Below, piece by piece: positions 19,731 through 27,639 of a stretch of 64,000 bases of DNA. The stretch's first letter is position 1. Every line of letters begins with the position of its first letter. The notes under the pieces were generated by a model. It was given only the letters and a program-made list of their open reading frames with translations, was not told the origin of the DNA and ran no database searches. The position numbers and the translations under genes are program-made. The stretch lies in NCBI GenBank assembly GCA_963721115.1, contig CAVRIA010000017.1, positions 124,001 through 188,000 of the forward strand, written 5' to 3'. Source of the stretch: CAVRIA01 sp963721115 (GTDB taxonomy: Bacteria > Desulfobacterota > Binatia > HRBIN30 > CADEER01).

Positions 19731-19802
19731 GAAAGTCAGCTCGGCAGATAACCGAAGCAGCGTCGGCCGCTATCCATCGTCGTCGTTGCGCGGCACGCGT
19801 GG

Positions 19803-20594
19803 CTACTCGACTGCGACCCAAACACGGGTTCCCCGCGCTGCGCGCAACTCCCGTGCCGCGCTTCCTCCCCGGACGGCCACCTCCAAGAGGCCCCAGCTGT
19901 CGATGATGGCGAGCGGAGAACCGTCGGGCACGTCGGCGTATGCGGAGGCGAGCGGGGAAAGCGACACCTCGCCGATCCTAACGGAAACCTTCGAGGCTGG
20001 AAAGTCATCGAGCGCGGAAGCCGGGATGTTCGTGATCAGGTTGCCGAAGTGGTCGACGTGCAGGACTTCGCCGCGGATCGAGGCTCCTTCCTTCCGGGGC
20101 TCGGGAAGGCGCAACGGAGCGAGCTCGGGCAGTGGCGGTCCCATCTCGGCCGCCGCTACTCCCACCGCCAGATGCCCCGCCACCGGGGCGAAGACGTCGC
20201 GTCCGTGAAACGTCTGGCTCACCGCTGGGGCGAAGTAGCGCGGCTCGACCAGACGGCGCACCTCGAGCAACCCCAAACGCTGTGCCGCGGGGTAGAGCAG
20301 CCCGTTGTCCGGACCCACCAGGCAGCCGCGCTCGGTCACCGCAACGACCGGATCGCGCGCCGACCCGACGCCTGGGTCGACCACCGCGAGGTGTATCGTC
20401 CCGGCGGGAAAGTATTCGACGGCGCTCCACAGATGCAGCGCTCCGACGGCGATCTGCTGCGGAGGCACCTCGTGGCAGAGGTCGACCAGGCGTGCCTGTG
20501 GGGCGATGCCGAGGATGATCCCCTTCATGATACCGACGTAGGCATCACGGCTGCCGAAGTCGGAGAGAAGCGTAATCAGCCGAGCATCCGGCAT
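19803..20594 (-). CDS. SAM hydrolase / SAM hydroxide adenosyltransferase (DUF62)
   Basis: 263 residues, the usual family length. N-terminal RLITLLSDFGSRDAYVGIMKG, then VVDPGVGSARDPV, GPDNGLLYPA, TFHGRDVFAPVAGHLA and the C-terminal-domain motif VLHVDHFGNLITNI. Members convert S-adenosylmethionine to adenosine and methionine and resemble SAM-dependent fluorinase/chlorinase. The halogenase insertion loop is not evident, so hydrolysis is the likely activity. Cytosolic. Upstream of the site-2 protease gene with a 72-bp gap. Confidence 0.9.
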   Translation of the reverse strand: MPDARLITLLSDFGSRDAYVGIMKGIILGIAPQARLVDLCHEVPPQQIAVGALHLWSAVEYFPAGTIHLAVVDPGVGSARDPVVAVTERGCLVGPDNGLLYPAAQRLGLLEVRRLVEPRYFAPAVSQTFHGRDVFAPVAGHLAVGVAAAEMGPPLPELAPLRLPEPRKEGASIRGEVLHVDHFGNLITNIPASALDDFPASKVSVRIGEVSLSPLASAYADVPDGSPLAIIDSWGLLEVAVRGGSAARELRAARGTRVWVAVE

Positions 20595-20712
20595 CTTTTC
20601 ACCAGCCCGGTCGGCTCCCTTGGAAATTCGCCCCCGCGCGCGCTTCGCGCTCCGATGGGCTCGGCGCCACGAACCAAGCCCGCGGGGCCAGGTGTCCTTT
20701 TCCGTCAGTCTT

Positions 20713-20768
20713 TGGGTGTGCGAAGCTCATGGCGACTTCGTGGGCGTGCGCAACTCTTGGCGACTTCG
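20713..20768 (+). repeat. Two tandem 28-bp imperfect repeats
   Basis: Bases 20713-20740 and 20741-20768 match at 24 of 28 positions; both contain GGCGACTTCG. They fill most of the short gap between the ankyrin gene's 3' end and the SAM hydrolase. No function is evident. Confidence 0.7.
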
Positions 20769-20784
20769 AGTTCTACGATGGGGC

Positions 20785-21831
20785 TCACTTCCGGCGCTTC
20801 TCGGCCTGCTCGAGGAACTCGATCACGTCCCGATGATCCCAGCTCTCCGCGATGGTCAGGGCCGTGTCCCCTTCTGCGTTCTTCTCGTCCAGATGGGCTC
20901 CCTTCGAGAGCAGGAAGTCAACCATCTCGAGCTGGTCGTCATCGGCGGCCAACATCAGAGCTGTCCACCCGTCTTCGCGGCCAGCGTTGACGTCCGCCCC
21001 GTGGGCGACGAGCGCCCGTACCATCTCAAGGCTGCCGAACTGCGCTGCGGCCAGGAGCGGAGTCCACCCTTGCCGGCTCCGCGCGTTGACGTCGGCGCCG
21101 CGGGCGAGCAGCAGATCGACCGTATCGGCGTGCCCTTTGACGGCGGCGGCGATCAGGGACGTGATGCCGTCGTGGTCCGCGGCGTTCGCGTTCGCACCGT
21201 GATCGAGCAGCGCAGCTACCGCGTCGGTGTTTCCGTTGCCGGCCGCCCGGATCAGCGCCGTCGGCCCGAGGTGATCCCTGGCGTCCACCTCGGCTCCCCT
21301 GGCGAGGAGCGCTTCGACGATCCGCGTATGACCGGCCCAGGAAGCGGCCATCAAGGCCGTCCAGCCCTGCCGGTTCGCCGCATTGGGGTCCGCGCCGGCA
21401 GCGAGCAGGGCGGAGACCACCTCCGGGTCGGGGTGCTCCGCGGCAAACATGAGGGCCGTCGCCCCGAGCCGATCGCGGCCGTTCGCATCCGCTCCCCTGG
21501 CGAGCAACAGATCGACGGCGGCCTTCTGATCGTTGGCGGCGGCAGCGATCAACGCCGTCTGCCCCATGCCGTCTCTGCCGTTCAAATCCGCACCCGCCGA
21601 CAGAAGCGATTCGATCTCGTCGACTCTGCCCTTCGCCGCCGCTGCGATCAGGCGGCCGGCGGAGGCGTCCGCCGTGGCCGGCGCCGCAGCCGAGCTCGGC
21701 CTCGCCACTTCGACGTCCTTGCCTCTCGTCCCGGCGTTCGGCTCGGCGCTGTGCCGATCTTCCCTTTCGCATCCCTCCTGCGTCAGCAGCGAGATCGCCA
21801 ACAGGAGTATGAGCAGTCGTCTGCCGAGCAT
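20785..21831 (-). CDS. Ankyrin-repeat protein with N-terminal export signal
   Basis: 348 residues from ATG 21829-21831. The N-terminus LLILLLAISLLTQEGCERED is a signal peptide; the Cys could be a lipid-attachment site, though QEGC is a poor lipobox. About eight ankyrin repeats follow, each near 33 residues with G.T.L..A and LL..GAD.N motifs (for example GADANGRDRLGATALMFAAE). Ankyrin arrays bind other proteins; the partner is unknown. Located on the periplasmic side if the signal works. Divergent from the CYKVK-domain protein gene. Confidence 0.85.
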   Translation of the reverse strand: MLGRRLLILLLAISLLTQEGCEREDRHSAEPNAGTRGKDVEVARPSSAAAPATADASAGRLIAAAAKGRVDEIESLLSAGADLNGRDGMGQTALIAAAANDQKAAVDLLLARGADANGRDRLGATALMFAAEHPDPEVVSALLAAGADPNAANRQGWTALMAASWAGHTRIVEALLARGAEVDARDHLGPTALIRAAGNGNTDAVAALLDHGANANAADHDGITSLIAAAVKGHADTVDLLLARGADVNARSRQGWTPLLAAAQFGSLEMVRALVAHGADVNAGREDGWTALMLAADDDQLEMVDFLLSKGAHLDEKNAEGDTALTIAESWDHRDVIEFLEQAEKRRK

Positions 21832-21915
21832 GGAGTCTCGATTTCGCTGCGGTAAGGCGCCGTCATGCCTTGGGCTCGCGAAGATCACGGGCGAGGGAGG
21901 AGGGAGGTTTCTTCA

Positions 21916-21944
21916 TTGACACTCGGAAACCCGTGTAGCATACA
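21916..21944 (+). promoter_or_regulatory. Promoter of the CYKVK-domain protein gene
   Basis: TTGACA (21916-21921), a 17-base spacer, and CATACA (21939-21944). A start of transcription near 21951 would give a leader of about 43 bases to the GTG at 21994. Confidence 0.6.
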
Positions 21945-21993
21945 CGACCTGGAACCTAAACGGCCGGATTCGGGAAGAGTTGGGGAGCTCCGC

Positions 21994-22413
21994 GTGAGAC
22001 AGATGGTAGCGGGACTGGCTGCCCTTGCCGCTTTGGCGTTTGTCATAACGTCTTCGTCACCGGCCGGGGCGTTGACCTTCGACCTCGACAACTACAAGTG
22101 CTACAAGGTCAAGGATCTGAAGACCCCGCAGAAGTTTCAGGCGACGACTGTCGATCTCGCCGATCAGTTCGCGGTCAACGACGGCAATTTCACAGCGAAG
22201 AAGCCCTTCCTCTTCTGCAACCCGGTCGACGCGAATGGTGGTGGCATCCTCAATGTCAGCGATCATCTCACCTGCTACAAGGTGAAGGGGCCGAAGCTGA
22301 ACAAGGAAGACCGCCCTCACGTCGAGATCGTCAACCAGCTGGGGACGACGCGGTTGGAGGCAAAGAAGGCCTTCCTGCTGTGCGTTCCGTCCACCGAGAC
22401 GGCGGTCCCGTAG
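21994..22413 (+). CDS. Secreted protein with paired CYKVK motifs
   Basis: 139 residues. GTG 21994 is chosen because GGGGAG lies six bases upstream; ATG 22003 is an alternative. Signal peptide VAGLAALAALAFVITSSSPAGA, then a domain with two similar halves: CYKVKDLKTPQKFQA...FNPVD-type 'KKPFLFCNPVD' and a second CYKVKGPKLNKED...'KKAFLLCVPS'. The four cysteines could form two disulfides. This cysteine-framed domain recurs in exported proteins of uncultured deltaproteobacterial-type genomes, and its role is unknown. It stands alone between its own promoter and a terminator (22450-22480). Confidence 0.75.
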   Translation: MRQMVAGLAALAALAFVITSSSPAGALTFDLDNYKCYKVKDLKTPQKFQATTVDLADQFAVNDGNFTAKKPFLFCNPVDANGGGILNVSDHLTCYKVKGPKLNKEDRPHVEIVNQLGTTRLEAKKAFLLCVPSTETAVP

Positions 22414-22449
22414 AGGAGATCGAGCATCGGCGCAAAGACGCGCTTCGCG

Positions 22450-22480
22450 AAAAGAGGGAATCACCGACTCTCCCTCTTTT
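22450..22480. terminator. Bidirectional intrinsic terminator
   Basis: A perfect 10-bp stem AAAAGAGGGA (22450-22459) / TCCCTCTTTT (22471-22480) with an 11-base loop gives a T4 run on either strand. It separates the convergent CYKVK-domain gene and the TMTC-like gene. Confidence 0.8.
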
Positions 22481-22496
22481 CCCTTGATCGCGATCG

Positions 22497-24110
22497 CTAC
22501 GGGCAGACCCTCTCGACATCGAGCTCGAGGATCACGGAGCCCGGCGGGCCACCGGCCTTCTGACCGCTCGCCACGACCTTACCCGTGGCCTCGTCCAGGC
22601 GTCCCTCGTCTTCAAGGGCGATTTCCAGATTGTCGCGCGCCAACTCGATCCCCGGATCGATCTTCAGCGCCTGGCAGTACTCGCGGATCGCATCATCGAG
22701 GCGGTGCAGGCCGTGATAGGCGACCCCTAGATTGACATGGACGCGGGCCTTGTTGGGCGACTTGCGGGCGGCGTCGCTCCACAGGGAGAGAGGTGTTCGC
22801 CACACCTGGTTGCGGTCGAAGGTGAGGACGACCAGGAGGACGATCAGCGGAGTCGCGGCCGACACCGAGAGTAGCGGGCGCCGGACGAAGGCGCGCGCGA
22901 AGAGGCTGGCAAAGACCATCGATGCACCCGGCATCGCCAAGTACATGCGGTGCTCCATCATCACGTCACTGAGCGGAAAGAGAGTTTCCACGCTCATAGC
23001 GATGAAGAACCACAGGATCCCGAAGCCGATCAGCGGCCAACGCCTCGCGCACCAGAAGCCGAACGCCAGCAGCACCGCGAGAAGCGTCAGGCCGCTGGCC
23101 ACCTCCCAGCTGGCGCCGGTGGCGATCGGAATATCGTGGTCCACGTTGAGATCCGAAGGCCAGAAAACGAGGCCGAGGTAGCGGGGAAGCACCGTGAGCT
23201 GCGTCAGCCAGTATGCGGGCGGAGAAGCGACCTGCGACGGATTCACTCCCTGGGCGAGGATCGACTGCTTCGCGGCGGCGAGCCAGGACGAACGCGCCGC
23301 TGCACCGATGGGACGCCAGGCGACGATTTTCCACACCAGCGGAATCGCGACCACCAGGATGCCGGCGACCGCATAGGGAGCAAGGGCACGCCAGCGCAAG
23401 CGGCGGTCGAAGAAGATCCACTCGGTGAGGAGGACGGCGGCAGGCAGGCTCACGGTGTTCTCCTTCGAGAGGACTGCGAACAGCGCCAGGAGCAGCGCCC
23501 CTGCGTAACGGATCCTCGAGCCGCCGCCTTCCTCCTGCAAACCGCGGTTCCTCGCCTGTACGTAGAGAACGAGGGCCCAGAGGTAGAACAGCGTCGCCAT
23601 CGCGGCGAAGCGCTGGATGATATACGTGACCGCCTGGGTCTGTAACGGGTGGCAGGCGAATAGCCACGCCGCCGCCGCCGCTAACGCCAACGGCCGCTCG
23701 GCGAGCGGCGAGTCACGCAGTCGCGGCGTCCGACACAGAGCCAGCGCCAGCTCGAAAACGCCCAGGGAAGCGAGAAGGTGAACGAGCAAGTTGCCGACGT
23801 GGTAGCCGAAAGTGTCGTCCTGTCCGATCGCGTAGTTCAGGGCCAGGCTCAGAGCGGGAAGGATGCGGGAGCTGCCCAACCAGGCGAGGCCCTGGAGGAC
23901 ACCGGTTCCCTCCCTCAGCTTGACGTTGTCGACGATGCGGGCGTAGTCGTCGAACTGAAACGGCACATGGAACGAGGGCAGGTAGGCGACCACGGTCAGG
24001 GCGCCGATGCCGACCACCGCCCACCAAGCCGGATGGCGGAAGCTCGCGTCCCTCGTTCTCTCTCTCTGCCGGCGGGGGCCGGTTCGCGCCCGAGACCTCG
24101 CTCTTCTCAT
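22497..24110 (-). CDS. TMTC-like multi-membrane protein with C-terminal TPR
   Basis: 537 residues. A basic N-terminus is followed by about 11 membrane helices; the first luminal/periplasmic loop contains FQFDDYARIVDNV, where the DDY acidic pair fits the catalytic DD/DE motif of GT-C glycosyltransferases. The C-terminus has a TPR hairpin (ARVHVNLGVAYHGLHRLDDAIREYCQALKIDP). This arrangement is that of bacterial TMTC/'tetratricopeptide membrane' proteins related to O-mannosyltransferases. The donor and acceptor are unknown. Starts 26 bases after gshA on the same strand, so the two may be co-transcribed. Confidence 0.75.
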   Translation of the reverse strand: MRRARSRARTGPRRQRERTRDASFRHPAWWAVVGIGALTVVAYLPSFHVPFQFDDYARIVDNVKLREGTGVLQGLAWLGSSRILPALSLALNYAIGQDDTFGYHVGNLLVHLLASLGVFELALALCRTPRLRDSPLAERPLALAAAAAWLFACHPLQTQAVTYIIQRFAAMATLFYLWALVLYVQARNRGLQEEGGGSRIRYAGALLLALFAVLSKENTVSLPAAVLLTEWIFFDRRLRWRALAPYAVAGILVVAIPLVWKIVAWRPIGAAARSSWLAAAKQSILAQGVNPSQVASPPAYWLTQLTVLPRYLGLVFWPSDLNVDHDIPIATGASWEVASGLTLLAVLLAFGFWCARRWPLIGFGILWFFIAMSVETLFPLSDVMMEHRMYLAMPGASMVFASLFARAFVRRPLLSVSAATPLIVLLVVLTFDRNQVWRTPLSLWSDAARKSPNKARVHVNLGVAYHGLHRLDDAIREYCQALKIDPGIELARDNLEIALEDEGRLDEATGKVVASGQKAGGPPGSVILELDVERVCP

Positions 24111-24135
24111 CGGCGAGGAGGAGCCGCCTCGATGG

Positions 24136-25512
24136 TCACGCGGCGATGCGATACGAGCTGCCCTCGATCAGTCGCGCGATCTCGTGCTCCCACTCGCCGC
24201 CCCACTTCTGGATGATGGTCTCGGCCGGGCACACGCCTCGTTGGACCAGCTCACCGAGGTAGCGCAGATACACCGACTCGTCTTCTCCCCGGCCGTTGAG
24301 CGCCCGTTGCCGCTGCAGGCCGACGGTGGCGATGTTCAGAAGCTCACGAGCCAGATCCCCCAGGCTGATGCGATGCAGGCGCGCGCGCAGCGCTTCCCGG
24401 TGCGCCGCGTGGTAGAGTTCCATGCGCTCGTCCCAGGTCCAGCGCTTGACCAGATCCCAGGCGGCGACGAGGCAATCGGATTCGTAGAAGATCCCCTTGG
24501 CCAGGGCTGGAACGGCCAGCATCAGCTCGGGGGCCTGGCTGTCCGCGGAACGCAGCTCGATGTACGACTTCAGCCGCACCTCGGGGAACAGCGTGGTCAG
24601 GTGCGCGCTCCAATCGGCTATCGTCGCCCGATGGCCCCGGTGGCCGTTCTCCAGAAAGGCCCGGAAAGTGTGCGAGGTCATGTCGAACCATTCGCCGTCG
24701 CGGACGATGAAGTACATCGGAACGTCGAGAGCGTAGTCGACGTAGTCCTCGAAGCCAGCGCTGGGGCTGAAGACGAAGGGCAGCAGGCCACAGCGCGCCG
24801 GATCGGTACGCGTCCAGATGTGCCCGCGGAAAGAGAGATACCCGTTGAGGTCGCCGTCCGACAGGGGCGAATTGGCGAACATGGCGCTCAGGATCGGCAC
24901 TATCCCCATGCCCACGCGCATCTTCTCCGAGGCATCGGCCTCGTCGGCGTAGTCGAGATTGACCTGCACCGTCGCGGTCTGCGCCATCATGTGAAGTCCG
25001 AGCGCGCCGACGCGCTGCATGTGCGGCCCCATGATCCGGTATCGTTTCTTCGGAACGAAACCGATCTCCTCGACCCGGCTCACCGGTTGCATCCCCAGGC
25101 CGAGGAAGGCGATTCCCATGTCGCTTCCGACGGTCACGATCTCGTCGATGTGACGGGAGAACTCCGCCTGCGCGCAGTGGACGCTGTCGCACACCTCGCC
25201 GCTGAGCTCTAGCTGGCCTCCGGGCTCGAGTGTGATGGCCGCCTTGTGCCCGCTCAGCGCGACGATGTGCCCGTTCTCCAGCACTTGCTCCCAGTCGTAC
25301 CGCTCGGCAAGGCGGCCGAGCAGCGCCTCGATTCCATCGGCGCCGTAGAAGGAGACGGCTCGCCCGTCCCGCACCCGTACCGCGACTTTCTCGTATTCGG
25401 TGCCGATCCGCCAGTTCTCGCGCGGCTTCGCGGCCGCCTCGAAGAACCCGATGAGCTGATCGCGCTTTTCGATCTCGACGGCGGGGCTCGTCTCCGGAAC
25501 GTACTGGGACAT
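24136..25512 (-). CDS. gshA: Glutamate-cysteine ligase (plant/alphaproteobacterial type)
   Basis: 458 residues from ATG 25510-25512 (MSQYVPETSP). Makes gamma-glutamylcysteine, the first step to glutathione. Family signposts: WRIGTEYEKVAV (substrate-binding Glu), TLEPGGQLELSG, FLGLGMQPV, VPKKRYRIM, MMAQTATVQVNLDYADE, SYIELRSADSQ and the C-terminal QRGVCPAETI. This is the GCS2-like class shared by plants and proteobacteria, not the E. coli GshA class. No glutathione synthetase gene is in the window. Upstream lies a strong terminator (25640-25694). Confidence 0.9.
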   Translation of the reverse strand: MSQYVPETSPAVEIEKRDQLIGFFEAAAKPRENWRIGTEYEKVAVRVRDGRAVSFYGADGIEALLGRLAERYDWEQVLENGHIVALSGHKAAITLEPGGQLELSGEVCDSVHCAQAEFSRHIDEIVTVGSDMGIAFLGLGMQPVSRVEEIGFVPKKRYRIMGPHMQRVGALGLHMMAQTATVQVNLDYADEADASEKMRVGMGIVPILSAMFANSPLSDGDLNGYLSFRGHIWTRTDPARCGLLPFVFSPSAGFEDYVDYALDVPMYFIVRDGEWFDMTSHTFRAFLENGHRGHRATIADWSAHLTTLFPEVRLKSYIELRSADSQAPELMLAVPALAKGIFYESDCLVAAWDLVKRWTWDERMELYHAAHREALRARLHRISLGDLARELLNIATVGLQRQRALNGRGEDESVYLRYLGELVQRGVCPAETIIQKWGGEWEHEIARLIEGSSYRIAA

Positions 25513-25639
25513 GGCGGGAAACCCAGCCGACTGTATCCCGCGCAGAACCGCTTCGGCAAGCTGGTGGAAGAGGGTGCGACGCCGCTCACTGAGCCCGATC
25601 GAATCACGGCGACCGGGACGGGACGAACGGCGGAACAAG

Positions 25640-25694
25640 AAAAGGGGGGGCGAGGAGCGCCGGTCAGCTTGCACCGACCGGCTCTCTCCTCGCC
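25640..25694 (-). terminator. Strong intrinsic terminator downstream of the small membrane protein gene
   Basis: On the minus strand a 9-bp stem plus a 7-bp stem, separated by a small internal loop (25649-25665 with 25676-25694), is followed by a C-run and TTTT (AAAA at 25640-25643 on the plus strand). It isolates gshA from the gene at 25792-26010. Confidence 0.7.
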
Positions 25695-25791
25695 TTGGGG
25701 GGGTGCGAGGGGGGTGCACCCCACTTCGAGGTCACGCGGTCAACAGATGATGTCGGGCAAAGGTTCCGTCTCTGCGGGCTCGCGGGCCCCG

Positions 25792-26010
25792 TCAGGCGGC
25801 CGCCGAGAAGTGATGGTCCCCGTTGCCCTCCTCGCAGGGGGGCAAGAACGGCTCACCGTTCGTCGCCCGCTCGCTCAGCAAGCCGAGCACGGTCCCGACC
25901 AGCGTTGCGATGACGAACCAAATGATCAGAGCGCCCTGGAAGGGCAGCCCGACCACGCCCTCCGCCGGCGGCGCCGAGAGGAACGGTGGGAAAATCGCCA
26001 TGGACAACAT
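25792..26010 (-). CDS. Small single-pass membrane protein, function unknown
   Basis: 72 residues from ATG 26008-26010, with AAGGAGAG about ten bases upstream. One hydrophobic helix (ALIIWFVIATLVGTVLGLL, about residues 27-45) is followed by a charged tail that includes two close Cys/His-type residues (PPCEEGNGDHHF). No family recognised. An in-frame ATG four codons later is an alternative start. Its own terminator follows, so it looks like a monocistronic gene. It could be a small subunit or regulator of a membrane complex, but nothing nearby indicates which. Confidence 0.55.
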   Translation of the reverse strand: MLSMAIFPPFLSAPPAEGVVGLPFQGALIIWFVIATLVGTVLGLLSERATNGEPFLPPCEEGNGDHHFSAAA

Positions 26011-26399
26011 TTGGATTAGCTCTCCTTCGATGAACCGAGATTCATCGTACGGGAGCTAATATACACCGCTGCGTGAACCGCGCAAGAAGGAGATGAGTCA
26101 TTTTTTCCACGACCGGGTCGTGGAAAGCCAGGTGGGAGGGTAGGTCTCGGAAAATCTCGATTTCGCCGGCCTGCCAACCGACGCGCGCGATCTCTCCGGA
26201 TTCGGAGGCCGGGCGCGACACATCGCCCGGATTCATGGTCAGAAATAGCTTCTTCCTGCTCCTCGCGCTTTGTCAGCTCGACTTTGGGGGAAACCTGAGT
26301 TGAGACGTCGGGCTCCCGTGCGGTGGATTCCCGTGCTCCGGCGTGCCAGAATGGTGGGGTTTGTCCCTACCGAACACCTTAGGAGGAGAACGCGAACGT
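26011..26399. other. 389-bp intergenic region with a near-perfect dyad
   Basis: No convincing gene. It contains a dyad of 11-bp arms (TTTCCACGACC at 26104-26114, complement at 26116-26126) around one central base; neither strand has a T-run after it, so it is more like an operator or a structured RNA than a terminator. A Shine-Dalgarno (AGGAGG, 26381-26386) for the small Cys/His protein lies at the right end. An open frame at 26042-26236 (minus) was judged spurious. Confidence 0.5.
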
Positions 26400-26639
26400 A
26401 TGGGCAACAAAGGAACCTGCAAGGCCGAGGGCTGCGAAAAGAACGTCCGCGCCAAGGGATACTGCGATCCGCACTACCGGAAGTGGCGCAAGGGGCTCAT
26501 GGGCAAGCCGCGCCACCGCGCGTGCAACGAGAAGGGATGCGGCAAGCCGCGCGCCCGCCAAGGGCTCTGCGTCAATCACTTCGAGAAGAAGCACGCGAAG
26601 AAGGCGGTGGAGGGAGCCGAAGCAGCCGCCGCGTCCTGA
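26400..26639 (+). CDS. Small protein with two Cys/His (zinc-ribbon-like) repeats
   Basis: 79 residues from ATG 26400-26402; AGGAGG is 13 bases upstream. Two similar halves each carry a Cys-x4-Cys ... Cys-x2-His pattern: CKAEGCEKNVRAKGYCDPHYRKW and CNEKGCGKPRARQGLCVNHFEKK. Eight likely zinc ligands in two sites suggest a compact double zinc module; the many Lys/Arg residues suggest nucleic-acid binding. Similar short proteins occur in deltaproteobacteria without assigned function. Upstream of rpmH on the same strand, with a 223-bp gap. Confidence 0.7.
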   Translation: MGNKGTCKAEGCEKNVRAKGYCDPHYRKWRKGLMGKPRHRACNEKGCGKPRARQGLCVNHFEKKHAKKAVEGAEAAAAS

Positions 26640-26760
26640 CCCGCCGGCCGGGACTCAAGGCGGTTCGCGAGGCACCTCCCAGCGATTTTCGTTGTGCCGT
26701 TCCCTTCGAGAGTGTTCGGGCGGTGGGAAGCATGCCCGAAGGGGAAGCCGTGAGCGAAAA

Positions 26761-26812
26761 TTGACTTGACCGGGCCGATGTGATGTTCATGCCGGGTTCC
26801 GCTGCCGGCATG
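26761..26812 (+). promoter_or_regulatory. Candidate rpmH leader: weak promoter and 8-bp hairpin
   Basis: TTGACT (26761-26766) with a poor -10 (TGTTCA, 17-base spacer) precedes an inverted repeat CATGCCGG (26788-26795) / CCGGCATG (26805-26812), 50 bases ahead of the rpmH start. The hairpin may belong to the leader RNA or be a regulatory site. The promoter call is weak. Confidence 0.3.
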
Positions 26813-26862
26813 TGCGCGGCAGGGAAGCCGATCCATCCAGACTCCGCGAGCAAAGGGAACGA

Positions 26863-27021
26863 ATGAAGCGCACCTATCAACCAAGCAACAGGCGCCGCAA
26901 GCGGACGCACGGGTTTCGGGCTCGCATGAGCTCCCCCGGGGGTCGTCAGGTCCTGAAGCGGCGCCGGGCGAAGGGTCGCAAACGGCTGACGGTGACAATT
27001 CCACCGAAGCAGCCCAGGTGA
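26863..27021 (+). CDS. rpmH: 50S ribosomal protein L34
   Basis: 52 residues starting MKRTYQPSNRRRKRTHGFRA, the L34 signature, and rich in Arg/Lys. It binds 23S rRNA near the exit tunnel. The stop TGA (27019-27021) overlaps the GTG start of rnpA. The frame is open upstream; ATG 26863 is set by the conserved N-terminus. The C-terminus is slightly longer than the usual 44-46 residues (TVTIPPKQPR). Confidence 0.97.
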   Translation: MKRTYQPSNRRRKRTHGFRARMSSPGGRQVLKRRRAKGRKRLTVTIPPKQPR

Positions 27022-27392
27022 TCCAGCCGCGCGGCGCAGCCGATCGGCGCCAGCATTTCCCGCGCCGCTTCCGCTTGCGCAAGCGCACGGAGTTTCTGGC
27101 TTTGCAACGCGAGGGACGGCGTCGAGCCGTTTCGCATTTCATCGTGATTACACGCGGTAAAGAGACGTCTCCCTCACGTCTGGGCGTTACCACCAGCCGC
27201 AAGGTCGGTAATTCGCCGCAGAGGAACCGGGTTCGGCGCCTGGTGCGGGAGTTTTTCCGCCGCACGCGGACGGCGCTAGTCCCTCCCAGGGACGTGCTGG
27301 TCATCGCCCGGCCAGGGGCTGCGGTATTGGGGTACTGGGATGTCGATCGGGAACTCTCGCGCGCCCTCGGTATCGAACCCGTTGCTCCTTAG
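27018..27392 (+). CDS. rnpA: Ribonuclease P protein component
   Basis: 124 residues. The RNase P protein helps the catalytic RNA cleave pre-tRNA leaders. Motifs: FRLRKRTEFLALQREGRR at the start of the fold, RLGVTTSRKVGNSPQRNRVRRLVREFFRR (the RNR helix that contacts the RNA). GTG 27018-27020 is used and overlaps the rpmH stop, so translation is coupled. The 3' end overlaps the open frame of yidD. Confidence 0.95.
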   Translation: MIQPRGAADRRQHFPRRFRLRKRTEFLALQREGRRRAVSHFIVITRGKETSPSRLGVTTSRKVGNSPQRNRVRRLVREFFRRTRTALVPPRDVLVIARPGAAVLGYWDVDRELSRALGIEPVAP

Positions 27393-27405
27393 CGTCGCCG
27401 CCTTC

Positions 27406-27615
27406 ATGCGCCGCGTGGCGCTGGGGTGTATCGCGCTTTACCAGATGGCCGTTTCGCCCCTTCTGGGGCCCCACTGCCGCTTCTTCCCCTGCTGCTCCGT
27501 CTACGCGGTCGAGTCGATCGAGCGGCACGGCCTTTTGGTCGGCGGGTGGCGGAGTCTGCGACGCATCGCGCGCTGCCACCCCTTCCATCCCGGCGGCTTC
27601 GATCCGGTGCGCTGA
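27406..27615 (+). CDS. yidD: Membrane protein insertion efficiency factor YidD
   Basis: 69 residues from ATG 27406 (MRRVALGCIALYQMAVSPLLGPHCRF...), which gives the family's typical start and length; a further ATG at 27340 would add 22 unlike residues and overlap rnpA. Family core: SPLLGPHCRFFPCCSVYAVE and RIARCHPFHPGGFDPV. The usual P(T/S)CS is PCCS here, giving one extra cysteine. A small inner-membrane-associated helper of YidC, placed between rnpA and yidC as usual. Confidence 0.92.
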   Translation: MRRVALGCIALYQMAVSPLLGPHCRFFPCCSVYAVESIERHGLLVGGWRSLRRIARCHPFHPGGFDPVR

Positions 27616-27639
27616 ACCCCGCCGCTTAGGAAATTCTGC

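Noticed and set aside
26042..26236. 64-codon minus-strand frame in the 26-kb gap
   Set aside because: No Shine-Dalgarno, no domain, and it spans the dyad; looks non-coding.
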